A stretch of DNA of 39,043 nt from a bacterium (GTDB lineage: Bacteria > Auribacterota > JABMQX01). Both the position numbers and the translations under genes were made by a program. Under the pieces are notes generated by a model, which saw only the letters and a program-made list of their open reading frames with translations, had not been told where the DNA came from and did not search any database. Each line of letters opens with the position of its first letter. The first letter of the stretch is position 1. The DNA lies in contig JAUYEE010000130.1 in NCBI GenBank assembly GCA_030691545.1, forward strand, positions 1-39,043. Direction: 5' to 3'. Positions 7,532 through 17,014 of this stretch are shown piece by piece.

Positions 7532-10500
7532 ATGCACGTGAGTAGAAGCAATCTTCTGAAAGGTTTCTTTGTTTGCTTCGTGCCACTCTTAGGGCTTGTG
7601 CTCGCCAGTCTCGCACAGGCGAGCATTATTGACCCGGCAACTCTGACCGAGATCAATCGGCAGGCGGACTCCGACCCGATTAGCTGGGACGACGCCAGAA
7701 CCTTCGCTGACCCGTACTATAATGACCGGGGCGAGCTCATCGGCGTCCAGGGCAACATCACCGATGCCATGACCGGCAAGACCATGGTCGGCCTGGAAGG
7801 GCTTCTCCTGAGTAATGACGCCAAGGACACTCAGGGCAACGCCGCTGGTGAGAACTACGAGATCAAATTCCAGATAACCCCCGGCCTTGCCGGCAAGGCC
7901 AGGGTGTACGTCATGATCGGCATCCGCGATGTTTTTAACGCGGACCCCGAGGATTGGCTGCAGGGACGCCTCAACGATAACGCCTACTCTCCTCGTAACA
8001 ACATTACGACGTTCCCGGCCGCGCGCACCTGGATCGGTCTGAATGTGAATGGTGTGCCCGTTGGCTCCGTTTTCAACCGTGTCCTCCGCCGCCCCGGCCC
8101 GGACGCTCGTCCCATGGCGTTCCCCGTCCGGAACGGCGTCGGAGAGGAATACTTTGCCTTCTATCATGACTTCAATCCAGGGGAATGGGTCGGCATCTAC
8201 GGCTGCTATTCCGCTGGGTCGAACTACCAGATCTTTTTTGACATGGCTCCCCCCGATCCTCCCGCCATCTGGACCAGCGCCGACATCGGCTCCACCCTGA
8301 CCGGCGATACCCAGTACAACGCGGCCACTTACACGTGGGACATCTACGCCGACGGCGGCGACATCTGGGACTCCGCGGACGCGTTCCGCTACGTTTACAC
8401 CCAAGCGAGCGGCGACTTCATGATTCAGGGTCGCATGGCCGGTTTCTCGTGGGCCAACAACGACTGGGGGAAAGCCGGATTCATGATGCGTGAATCCACG
8501 GCTGCCAACTCGGTCCACGGCTCTATCTTTGTGAGGGCACCCAACGACTTCCTCGGCATTCAGTATCGTGGAGCCACTGGTAGCGGCTCAGGGGGAGGCA
8601 CTGAATCGTGGTTCTCGCCCGTGTTGCCGAGATGGCTGCGGTGGCAGCGCGCGGGCAGCGTGCTCACCGCTTCCACATCGAACGATGCGGTTACGTGGAC
8701 GCAGTTCGGGCAGTTAGGCCCCGTCCCCACAGGCCCGGTTCTCGTCGGGATGGCAGTGACGAGTCACAACACCGCCACAATCGCAGGCGCCACCTTCCAG
8801 AGGGTTTATGTGACCGGACAGGTCTTCGCGCATGCGGGTCTGGACCAGAGCGCTGACCAGGGCGCCGGGCAGAGCTTTGTGCTCGACCCAACCAGCTCCG
8901 TTGAGGCGACGGAGTATCTGTGGGAGCAGATTGCCGGGGCGCCTGTCCTCGCGATTAATGCCACGGCCTCAACCCCCCAGACGATTGATACGACTACCTT
9001 CAACGTATTCGGCGACCAGACGTTCGTTTTCCGTCTGACCGTCAAGAACGCCACCGGCGTGACGCAAACTGACACGGTCTCGATCTTCGTGAAGGACAAG
9101 GAGCAAGCCAACGCCGGCCCCGACCAGACCGTGGGAGAAGGCGTTAAGGTCACCCTCGATGGGTCCGCATCCACCGGCGTCATCACGACATGGGCATGGG
9201 TGCAGACCGCCGGCCCCGACGTTGGGCCGTGGTTCGGCGAGACGGGTCCGAATCCCTTCTTCTTCAGCGGCGACTATGCCAACGACCAGACCCTCGAATT
9301 CAAGGTGACCATCAACGGCGGCGAAGACACCGACTTCGTGAAAGTCTTCCCGATTGATGCCCAGAGGGCTCTCGCGAACGCAGGGTTAGACAAGGAAGGC
9401 TTCGAGATGCGAACCATCTCTCTCGACGCCACCGGAACCACTACACGCAATGGCGTGCCCTACACGGGTCTGACTTACGCGTGGCAGCAAACGGCTGGCC
9501 CCACCATCTATAAATTCCTCAATACGAATACCCCGACACCCACCTTCATTGCCCCCGAGATTCCTCTCACCAAGTGGCCTCCAACCCGGACGTTAACGTT
9601 CCGGGTGACCACCACCGGACCCAATGGCAGCACGGATCAGGATACGGTAAACGTCCTCATCAAGGACGCCGAGTTCGAGACGGTCTATTACAGAGAGCAC
9701 GAGGACTTCGACTTCCACGGCTCGCCTGACGGCGCCGGGAGATGGTATCCGACGGAGGCCGTTTTTGGCGGCCGCTACGCTGGCGGCAAGGTCGCAAACG
9801 AAGTCTCCGGCATGGCCGGCAGACTCAATCCCACCGCCGACTACTGGTGGAACGGCTCCGGCGGCGATGGCAGCTATCGTCCCGGCGTTTCTCTCGGTAA
9901 CGATGCTGCGGTTGCGAACACCTGCGGCACCCCCTGGAAATCCGGCTGGATCAACCCAGGCGCCGGCGACTATTGGAAATACACGTTCGAGTTGCCCCAC
10001 GGCAGCGCCAAAGCCTACATCGTCAACTGGCTTGGCACTGACAACGGCTGGGGCGGCAACTCCCGCGCCTACTACGACCTCGAGCAGGGCAACACGTCCC
10101 CCGTCGGCGTCTTTCGAGTCGCCCGCAGAGGATGGGATGACATGGCTCCTCATATCAGCCCGCCGTTCCAGGTTAATGCTGGCGTCCATAAGATTCTGAT
10201 AGACGCTTACGGAAACGGCGAGCCGAACTACTCGCGGTGGGAGTTCCATGTTCCCATGCCCGACAAGAACACTGCCAATGCCGGGGCGGACACGGGCGCA
10301 GTATCGGGTGAGCTGGTCACCCTCGATGGAAGAGGCTCTCAGGCGCTTGACACAGCTTATACATGGGAGCAGGTCTCCCCGGATGCCCCGGCTGTGACCC
10401 TCGCGGATGCTGGCGGCGGCGTCGCCACATTCACGGCCCCAACAGTGGCAACCGCCACAAACTTCATCTTCCGGCTGACGATTGCCGGAGCCACCAACGA

Positions 10501-13500
10501 CAGCGTGGACTTCATCAACGTCATGGTCATTCCGACCGGATTAGGTTTCTCTCTCTTCGCCGACCAGCGAACTGCTCGCGACGGCAACCTCGTCACCGAC
10601 TGGGGCAACAGAGGCGTCGGCGGAGCAGAGCTTGGCTCCGCGTACGAAGCCGGCAACTGGGGCGCCCTCCCCGCCGAGCGGCGGTTGTCCTCGAACCTCA
10701 TCGTCCATCACAACCAGTTTACCACCACGGTGGAAGACCCTCCTGGTTATGTACGAGGGGTAATAAACAATGACTGCTATTCCGAGTTCGCGTTTACTCT
10801 CCCCGCAGGCTCGGCCGGTGACTACCGCTTCTATCTGAGGGCCGCTTATGTCAACGGCGATTCCGCGTACATCCGTTGCAACGAGGGCGTCATGGGCATT
10901 TGGCCCACGGCGAACCCGGGCCGCGACCATTATTTGATTGCCAACGATAACGGCTATCGCGGCAACATGGATTGGAACTGGGCCGCCCTCCAGGCCAACA
11001 CCGTTACTCTCAAGGATGGACTCAACGAAATCCGCATCTACGGTGCTGAGTCCCACTGCAGCGATGGCAGGCCGTTCATCTGGGATGCGATGATTTTCTC
11101 CAAGGTGGACCTCAGCTCTATACGAAACGCGGCCAATTTTGATGTCATGGACGCCGTCGCGCGCGCCGCGCAGACTATTGCCACGACTCTGCTTGCGAAT
11201 GCGGGGCCTGATTTCAGCGTGTACGCCGGCCAGACGGGCGTCCTCGACGGGACGGATTCCCTGGGCGCCACCTCCTATGCCTGGACCCAGACCGCCGGTC
11301 CCGCCGTCACCATCAACAACGCGGGTTCGGCGCTGGCCAACTTCACGGCGCCCGCCGTTGTCGCTCCGACAACGTTAACATTCAAGTTGACGGTCGGAGA
11401 CGGAACGAACACCGCTACGGACACGGTGAATGCCCTCGTCCTGAAAGCCGGCGCGGCGCCTCCGCCGACAGGCCTCACCGCGGAAGGTATTGAGCTGGGA
11501 ATCAAGCTCGGCTGGACCGCGTCTCCCGGTGCGGCCACATATACTATATTGAGACGCGAGGTCGGCGTTCCGTGGCCCTTCGACACGCTCGTTGCGGAAG
11601 GCGTCGCAGGAACGTCCTTCCTTGACACCTCCATGACCCTCTTCATGGACCAGGTGTACAGCTACACGGTCATCGCCGTGAACGCGTTCGGCGAAAGCGC
11701 CCCCGCCATTCCAGTCCAGGCGTACGCCCTCTCCGCGAACCTCGCGATGCGCGCCGACGCCGGGCCGTTCGCCAAGAAGCCTCACCCCGGCTGGACACTC
11801 GGCACGCTCATGAACAACCGTGTCAAGGAAGAGACCTTCGATAGCTGGTATTACAGCGAGGCATCGGCAGACGATTGGTGGGGGTACTTCTGGCCTCAGA
11901 AGATGTACTTCCAGGAAATCCACTACTATCCCGGCAACGTCTTCGGCGATGGCGGCTGGTGGACTTCCCTCGGTGTTCAGTTCACCAAGAACGGGGTGTC
12001 CTGGTACAACATTCCTGGCGTGACGATCACGCCTCCGTACCAGTTCAGCCCCGACACGCCCGACGGACGCAGCCCGGCCACCGGACAGCTTCCGTTCATT
12101 CGCAGGCACATCCTGAAGTTCCCGAAAGTGGAAGGAATTGCTGTGAGGATTTACGGCGCCCCCGGCGGCTCGGTGGACTTCACCTCTATGGCAGAGTTGG
12201 AAGTTTACGGCGTTCCGGGTCCCGAAGGATACCTCTATTCCTATGCGGGAGCCGACTTCAGCGCCGATGAGGGTACTGTTGCCACGCTCGACGGAAGCGA
12301 CTCCTCGACGCCTCTGGCGGTTTCCTTCCTGTGGGAGCAGATCACCGGCGCCGGCGGAGCCGTCACGCAGGTGAACATGAGCTCCGCCTTCAACAGAGAC
12401 GTGATTTATGCTGATGGTGAAGACCTGGCGGCTCAGGATGCGTACGAGCCGGGTGGAGACAACTGGCTCTATTCGTCGAGGACGGATATAGCCCCGGCGG
12501 GCTCCAACCCGCTCCCCGCGAATGGTGTGGTCGGGCCGTTCCAGCTCGGTCCGGGCACCGGCAGGAACTGCTTGTTGCTGAGCGACGCGCAGCGAAACGG
12601 TACCGTACCGATCACCCCCGGCAACTATGGCTACCTCGACGTCGTCTTCTCCGGAGCCAGCGGGAATCACTGGACGCAGATGTATCTTAACTATGCGAAC
12701 GGCGATTCTCCGGTTATCTGGTTTGAGTTCAGCGACTGGTTCTTCCGAGGCGATGTCGAGCGGGCCTGGCAGAATAGCTTCAGGGTAAGCAGGACCAGCG
12801 GCGGTACCGGTTGGGCTGACGGCAACCCCGGAGGCCCGAACCTGTACCGGCGCCGAATCCCCGTGGATAGCGACAGAACCCTTGTCGGCGTCAGCTTTGT
12901 CGGCTTCCCCGGCAACGGGGCGCAGACCGGCGGTGTTTTCGCGATGAACCTCGGCCCGGGGATTCCGGTCCTCCAGCTCCAGAACGCCAACACCTCCGTC
13001 TGCACGTTCACCGTCCCGGACATCACCAGCGACCAGGTTATCACCTTCCGCTTGACCGTCCGGGATGTGACGAACAACACCGCTACCGATGAAGTGGATG
13101 TGCACCTCGTGGACGTCCAGAAGTCGGTGAGCAGCGCCGGAGCAGATGGGATGGTGGCTCCGTTTTACGACTTCGTCCTCGATGGAAGCGGGACCACCGG
13201 CAACATCATCTGGTACAAGTGGGAACAGATTGGCGGTCCGCCAGCGGTCACTCTCTTCAACGCCGACCAGGCGCAAGCGACGATCATCGTACCCGAATCG
13301 GGCTCCACGATGGTGTTCAAACTGACAACGGCCGCGGCTAACGGGACCGTGTCGAGCGACACCGTGACGGTCAGGAGCGCGTACGGGATCCCAGCAGGCT
13401 TGCCGGCGGTGCCCAGCTCTGGCTTCATCCAGGACGTACTGGTGCTTGGCGCAAACTACAGTTCCAGGTTCACCTCGAACCTGGACGTCAATTATGACCA

Positions 13501-16129
13501 CCTTGCTGCCAATGGCGGTCAGACAAATCAGCGGCCGAGCGCCGGGGAGACCGTCAACATCGGCGGAGAGTCCTTTGTAGATGGGCCTGCGGTCTGGACG
13601 GCAATGCACCGCAACGGCGACGTCGGCGGCGTGCCCGGCGGAGCGTGGTTCGCCAGCGAATGGGGATGGCCGTTAGGCGTAGATAACTTCATCGCTTACT
13701 TCCATGTGTACATCATCTCGCCGAACCAGCGCGACGCCAGAGCTATCCTTCGGCACGACGACGAGATGCGGTGCTGGAACAACGGAGCCCTGAGCTTCGG
13801 CAGAGACGGATGGGACGGCGGCGGCCAGGTCGCATCAGACTTCACCCTCTTCGAGGGCGTCAACTCCATGACGTTCAAGCTCCACGAAGGCGGCGGCGGC
13901 AACTACCTGGCTGTGCGATTCACCGACCGCAGCGACAACCAGTACGGCGACCTTCGGTACGCTTACAGTTACAGGGACTTGCTGCCGCAGGTGCTCGCCA
14001 TTGCCGAGCCGGACCCCTATATCGGCACGACCATTCCGGAAGGCGAAGTGCTGTACCTCGACGGCCGTGCTTCGACGCCGGGCGTCAACTACGCTTGGGA
14101 GCAGGTGTGGCCGCAGACGCCGGAGTTCGCATTCTGGTTTGACGACACCAACCTCCCCATCCTTGGCGCCCCGTACGTGGATGTGGATACCGAGTTCTTC
14201 ATGCGGCTCTGGGCCGATGACGGAACGAACTTTGGCGCCGACGCGGTCAAGGTTACCGTCGCCACGAAGGAAATCCCCGGCGCCGTGAGCGGCATCACCG
14301 GCGAATGGGCTGGCGACGTGGGCGCCGTCCTGAGATGGAACGCGGCCGCTCATGCGTCCCGCTACAACATCCTGCGTGCCGATAACGCGGCGGGTCCGTT
14401 CAGTCAGGTTGGAACCGCATACACCAACAGCTTCGTGGACACCGGCCCGCTCGCAGAGGGCGGCACCTACTACTACAAGATCCAGCCCGCGAGCATCCTC
14501 AATGTCGGCCCGACATCCGGCGCCGTCGCGATGGCCCGTAATACCGACCTCGGCAATGTGGCCCGGTCCGCCAAGGCTGTTCCGATTGTCGGCCAGCCGA
14601 ACCCTCTGGGCGGCGGCTCTCGGGACATCGGCATCATGAAGGACGGTGTCGTCAGCGGTCAGAACTACGACACGTATGATGGCAACACGCCGAACCCCGG
14701 AAGCCTCCTCGGTGAGGAGACCTTTGAGTTCTTCGGCTACCTGTTCGACAGCGCGATCGAAGTCCATTCCCTCGTGTACTACACGGGCGGCGTCTTCGGT
14801 GATGGCGGCTGGTGGACGACTCTCGGAGTGCAGGTCACTACCGACGGCGTGACCTGGCAGGATGCTTCTGGCTTCGTCTCCGGACCCATCTATAACACCA
14901 GGGATTCCGGAACCGGCAGAAGCTCTTATGCGAAGTACATCATCAGCATCATCCCCGACATGGTGACCGGCGTTCGCGTTGCCGGACACGCAGGCGGCTC
15001 GGCGCGCTTCGTCAGCATCGCCGAGTTGGAGGTCTATGCCGATGTCGGCGGCTTGAACGTTAACGCAGGAGCCGGCGCGACGGTTAACGAGAAGACCATC
15101 GTTACCCTCGACGGAAGCGCCACCACGGGCGCCACAACGTACCTGTGGACGCAGATTGCTGGTCCGTCCGTGGTCATCAGCAACGCGAACCAGCAGGTCG
15201 CGTCCTTCACGGCCCCCGGCGTGTTCTTCCAGGATAGCGTGAGCTTCCGGTTGACCGCGTCCAACGCGCAGTGGTCGGCGTTCGACGACGTCGGCTTCAC
15301 CGTGATGGACGTTGACAGCCGCCACATCTTCCGTTACATGTCTGACTTCGACGGTCACTCCTCGACCGGAAGGTTGGAGTGGGCTGATGGAGTGTGGGGC
15401 ACGGGTGCTGGGTTCCAGCATGACCTCGTCCAGCGCATGCGCGGTAGGACCGCCCCTGACGCTTATCGTGCTGCAACCGCCGACGCCATTACTGGCAACG
15501 ACTTCTTCTGGCAGGATACGAGCCAGAGTTACCAGCAGTACAGGCCGGTCCTCAATCCGTTCGACGTGCGGTATCTCCAGCCTGCTCAGGAGATAGACCC
15601 GTTCATCGGGTACACCACGGTCAACGACTGGTGGAAGTATAACTTCGGCAAGATGTCGATAGGCAAGCCACCACCAGATACCTCGTTCCCCGTGAACGGC
15701 GTCATGGCCATTACAGCCCTCGCGGCAACTGGCGCCGGCGACACGGTCGTTGAGGTCTTCCTGGATGAGGCGCCGGTCACCACGATCAACTTCACCGGCG
15801 GCAACTGGGGCGACTTCCAGTGGCGTAAGGGAGCGGGCACCTTCCTGGTGACCGCGGGCACCCACAGCATCCGCCTGAGACTCGCTCAGGGTGGTTGGGA
15901 CGTCAGCAAGTTCCGGCTCGACCTCTCCCAGCCTGCAATCGAGAGCATCACGAAGTTTGACAACATGGCGACCCTCAAGTGGAACGACGTTGGCAGAACC
16001 TACGTCCTCCAGCAGGCGGATACGCCAAAGGGTCCGTGGACGCCAATCTTCGGACCGACGACCGAGACCTCGATCACCGCGCCGATTCCGCCGGATAGAA
16101 TGATGTTCTACCGCATAGCGGTTTACTGA
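7532..16129 (+). CDS. Giant secreted multi-module protein (PKD-like, FN3, discoidin-like)
   Basis: This is a 2865-residue exported protein. The signal peptide spans residues 1-30 (cleavage AQA|S). An unrecognised domain covers about 32-240 and a concanavalin-like (DUF1349-type) domain about 245-430. PKD/REJ-like Ig modules with the signature 'ANAGPDQTV..G..VTLDGS' start near residues 432, 526, 614, 913, 1222, 1570, 1867, 2157 and 2509. Between them lie jelly-roll or CBM-like modules (about 718-910, 1004-1200, 1618-1815, 1953-2148, 2600-2798), two fibronectin-III modules (about 1310-1400, 2250-2340) and two discoidin-like modules (about 1400-1562, 2339-2503; shared VFGDGGWWT). The last 65 residues (TYVLQQADTPKGPW...FYRIAVY) resemble a C-terminal domain common in verrucomicrobial secreted proteins. 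There is no PEP-CTERM, LPXTG or membrane anchor and no catalytic motif I recognise. The likely role is surface adhesion or glycan binding. The start is ATG with AGGAAAGGAG upstream. It stands alone, with its own terminator. Confidence 0.9.
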   Translation: MHVSRSNLLKGFFVCFVPLLGLVLASLAQASIIDPATLTEINRQADSDPISWDDARTFADPYYNDRGELIGVQGNITDAMTGKTMVGLEGLLLSNDAKDTQGNAAGENYEIKFQITPGLAGKARVYVMIGIRDVFNADPEDWLQGRLNDNAYSPRNNITTFPAARTWIGLNVNGVPVGSVFNRVLRRPGPDARPMAFPVRNGVGEEYFAFYHDFNPGEWVGIYGCYSAGSNYQIFFDMAPPDPPAIWTSADIGSTLTGDTQYNAATYTWDIYADGGDIWDSADAFRYVYTQASGDFMIQGRMAGFSWANNDWGKAGFMMRESTAANSVHGSIFVRAPNDFLGIQYRGATGSGSGGGTESWFSPVLPRWLRWQRAGSVLTASTSNDAVTWTQFGQLGPVPTGPVLVGMAVTSHNTATIAGATFQRVYVTGQVFAHAGLDQSADQGAGQSFVLDPTSSVEATEYLWEQIAGAPVLAINATASTPQTIDTTTFNVFGDQTFVFRLTVKNATGVTQTDTVSIFVKDKEQANAGPDQTVGEGVKVTLDGSASTGVITTWAWVQTAGPDVGPWFGETGPNPFFFSGDYANDQTLEFKVTINGGEDTDFVKVFPIDAQRALANAGLDKEGFEMRTISLDATGTTTRNGVPYTGLTYAWQQTAGPTIYKFLNTNTPTPTFIAPEIPLTKWPPTRTLTFRVTTTGPNGSTDQDTVNVLIKDAEFETVYYREHEDFDFHGSPDGAGRWYPTEAVFGGRYAGGKVANEVSGMAGRLNPTADYWWNGSGGDGSYRPGVSLGNDAAVANTCGTPWKSGWINPGAGDYWKYTFELPHGSAKAYIVNWLGTDNGWGGNSRAYYDLEQGNTSPVGVFRVARRGWDDMAPHISPPFQVNAGVHKILIDAYGNGEPNYSRWEFHVPMPDKNTANAGADTGAVSGELVTLDGRGSQALDTAYTWEQVSPDAPAVTLADAGGGVATFTAPTVATATNFIFRLTIAGATNDSVDFINVMVIPTGLGFSLFADQRTARDGNLVTDWGNRGVGGAELGSAYEAGNWGALPAERRLSSNLIVHHNQFTTTVEDPPGYVRGVINNDCYSEFAFTLPAGSAGDYRFYLRAAYVNGDSAYIRCNEGVMGIWPTANPGRDHYLIANDNGYRGNMDWNWAALQANTVTLKDGLNEIRIYGAESHCSDGRPFIWDAMIFSKVDLSSIRNAANFDVMDAVARAAQTIATTLLANAGPDFSVYAGQTGVLDGTDSLGATSYAWTQTAGPAVTINNAGSALANFTAPAVVAPTTLTFKLTVGDGTNTATDTVNALVLKAGAAPPPTGLTAEGIELGIKLGWTASPGAATYTILRREVGVPWPFDTLVAEGVAGTSFLDTSMTLFMDQVYSYTVIAVNAFGESAPAIPVQAYALSANLAMRADAGPFAKKPHPGWTLGTLMNNRVKEETFDSWYYSEASADDWWGYFWPQKMYFQEIHYYPGNVFGDGGWWTSLGVQFTKNGVSWYNIPGVTITPPYQFSPDTPDGRSPATGQLPFIRRHILKFPKVEGIAVRIYGAPGGSVDFTSMAELEVYGVPGPEGYLYSYAGADFSADEGTVATLDGSDSSTPLAVSFLWEQITGAGGAVTQVNMSSAFNRDVIYADGEDLAAQDAYEPGGDNWLYSSRTDIAPAGSNPLPANGVVGPFQLGPGTGRNCLLLSDAQRNGTVPITPGNYGYLDVVFSGASGNHWTQMYLNYANGDSPVIWFEFSDWFFRGDVERAWQNSFRVSRTSGGTGWADGNPGGPNLYRRRIPVDSDRTLVGVSFVGFPGNGAQTGGVFAMNLGPGIPVLQLQNANTSVCTFTVPDITSDQVITFRLTVRDVTNNTATDEVDVHLVDVQKSVSSAGADGMVAPFYDFVLDGSGTTGNIIWYKWEQIGGPPAVTLFNADQAQATIIVPESGSTMVFKLTTAAANGTVSSDTVTVRSAYGIPAGLPAVPSSGFIQDVLVLGANYSSRFTSNLDVNYDHLAANGGQTNQRPSAGETVNIGGESFVDGPAVWTAMHRNGDVGGVPGGAWFASEWGWPLGVDNFIAYFHVYIISPNQRDARAILRHDDEMRCWNNGALSFGRDGWDGGGQVASDFTLFEGVNSMTFKLHEGGGGNYLAVRFTDRSDNQYGDLRYAYSYRDLLPQVLAIAEPDPYIGTTIPEGEVLYLDGRASTPGVNYAWEQVWPQTPEFAFWFDDTNLPILGAPYVDVDTEFFMRLWADDGTNFGADAVKVTVATKEIPGAVSGITGEWAGDVGAVLRWNAAAHASRYNILRADNAAGPFSQVGTAYTNSFVDTGPLAEGGTYYYKIQPASILNVGPTSGAVAMARNTDLGNVARSAKAVPIVGQPNPLGGGSRDIGIMKDGVVSGQNYDTYDGNTPNPGSLLGEETFEFFGYLFDSAIEVHSLVYYTGGVFGDGGWWTTLGVQVTTDGVTWQDASGFVSGPIYNTRDSGTGRSSYAKYIISIIPDMVTGVRVAGHAGGSARFVSIAELEVYADVGGLNVNAGAGATVNEKTIVTLDGSATTGATTYLWTQIAGPSVVISNANQQVASFTAPGVFFQDSVSFRLTASNAQWSAFDDVGFTVMDVDSRHIFRYMSDFDGHSSTGRLEWADGVWGTGAGFQHDLVQRMRGRTAPDAYRAATADAITGNDFFWQDTSQSYQQYRPVLNPFDVRYLQPAQEIDPFIGYTTVNDWWKYNFGKMSIGKPPPDTSFPVNGVMAITALAATGAGDTVVEVFLDEAPVTTINFTGGNWGDFQWRKGAGTFLVTAGTHSIRLRLAQGGWDVSKFRLDLSQPAIESITKFDNMATLKWNDVGRTYVLQQADTPKGPWTPIFGPTTETSITAPIPPDRMMFYRIAVY

Positions 16130-16155
16130 GTCGGCTGTCGGCATAGGACGGTACG

Positions 16156-16196
16156 CTGGGGCTCTCGCTGCTGAGCAGCGAGAGCCCCAGTTTTTT
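16156..16196 (+). terminator. Strong rho-independent terminator of the giant gene
   Basis: A perfect 15-bp stem (16156-16170 with 16176-16190, 5-nt loop CTGAG) is followed directly by TTTTTT. It begins 26 nt after the TGA stop of the giant protein. Confidence 0.95.
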
Positions 16197-16201
16197 GCGC
16201 C

Positions 16202-16226
16202 GTAGCGCAGGCGTCCCCGCCTGCAT
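16202..16226. repeat. GCAGGCG palindromic repeat, copy 4
   Basis: The core is GCAGGCGTCCCCGCCTGC preceded by GTAGC and followed by AT. It lies just after the giant gene's terminator. The 16227-16369 remainder of this gap shows nothing I recognise. Confidence 0.75.
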
Positions 16227-16369
16227 GAGCCTGCCGCGACGAGAGACTCAGTTCTTGCGCGGAACATTGGCGACTCTGTCCGGGAACAGAACGGCTCATA
16301 CAGGTTGGAGTGCCGTAGCGGTTTTCACTGACGAAAGAGAGCAGGAGGCGCGGCGAGAAAGAGGCAGGG

Positions 16370-16834
16370 TTAAGTGGAGGGCTTCATGTCCTTGAGGCTG
16401 TTCACGGCACTGAGGAACTGGCTGACGTCCTGGAACTGCCGATACACCGACGCGAAGCGAACGTAAGCGATGTGGTCCAACTGCTGGAGCTTCTGCATGA
16501 CCAACTCCCCGATCTCCTCGGTGCTCACCTCTTGTCTCGAGAGTTCCTCAAGCTCCTCTTCGACCTTGTCAACGAGAGATTCAATCTGCGAAACGCTTAT
16601 CGGGCGTTTTTCGCACGCGGTTGTGATCCCCTTCAGAATCTTGGCGCGGTCATAGTCCTCCCGCCGTCCGTCCTTCTTGATGACCTTCCACGGAAGTCGC
16701 TCCACGCGCTCGTACGTCGTGAAGCGCGCCTGGCACACCGCGCATTCACGGCGTCTCCGGATGACCGCCCCATCCATGAGCGAGCGCGAATCAACCACTT
16801 TGCTGTCGGGAGTCTTGCAGATGGGGCATCTCAT
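16370..16834 (-). CDS. nrdR: Transcriptional repressor NrdR
   Basis: A 154-residue ATP/dATP-sensing repressor of ribonucleotide reductase genes. The N-terminal zinc ribbon is seen as CPIC (Cys3, Cys6) and CAVC (Cys31, Cys34), followed by RFTTYERVE. An ATP-cone domain occupies about residues 49-139 (VIKKDGRREDYDRAKILKGI and on). Length and order match the family exactly. It lies downstream of glyA on the same strand, a common arrangement, with a 180-bp gap that carries a dispersed repeat. No ribonucleotide reductase gene or clear NrdR box is present in the window. Confidence 0.97.
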   Translation of the reverse strand: MRCPICKTPDSKVVDSRSLMDGAVIRRRRECAVCQARFTTYERVERLPWKVIKKDGRREDYDRAKILKGITTACEKRPISVSQIESLVDKVEEELEELSRQEVSTEEIGELVMQKLQQLDHIAYVRFASVYRQFQDVSQFLSAVNSLKDMKPST

Positions 16835-16905
16835 TTGCGAAGCCTCTTGCTTGGCGTTTCGCCTCGCCGCCGTTCACTAAGTACACGTTAGGCGGGGCCT
16901 GGTGT

Positions 16906-16962
16906 GGGGTTTGGGGTGCGCGGGCAGCGTGGGGCAGACCCGATACCCTATACCCGAACCCC
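16906..16962. repeat. GGGTATCGGG-family inverted repeat
   Basis: GGGGTTTGGGGT (16906-16917) is nearly complementary to 16950-16962. The right arm read on the minus strand, GGGGTTCGGGTATAGGG and on to 16938, shares its words with 3595-3663. It fills the glyA-nrdR gap. Confidence 0.6.
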
Positions 16963-17014
16963 GAATTTATGAAACAGAGCACTAAGCTATTCTCGAAACA
17001 AGCGTGCGAGCTGC

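Noticed and set aside
11375..13609. 744-codon open frame antisense to the giant gene
   Set aside because: Long antisense frames are expected opposite biased GC-rich codons. The sense protein has clear repeated modules; the antisense product is Arg/Val/Gly-rich with no domain.
13835..16267. 810-codon open frame antisense to the giant gene
   Set aside because: Same reason; it also runs through the giant gene's terminator hairpin and a dispersed repeat.
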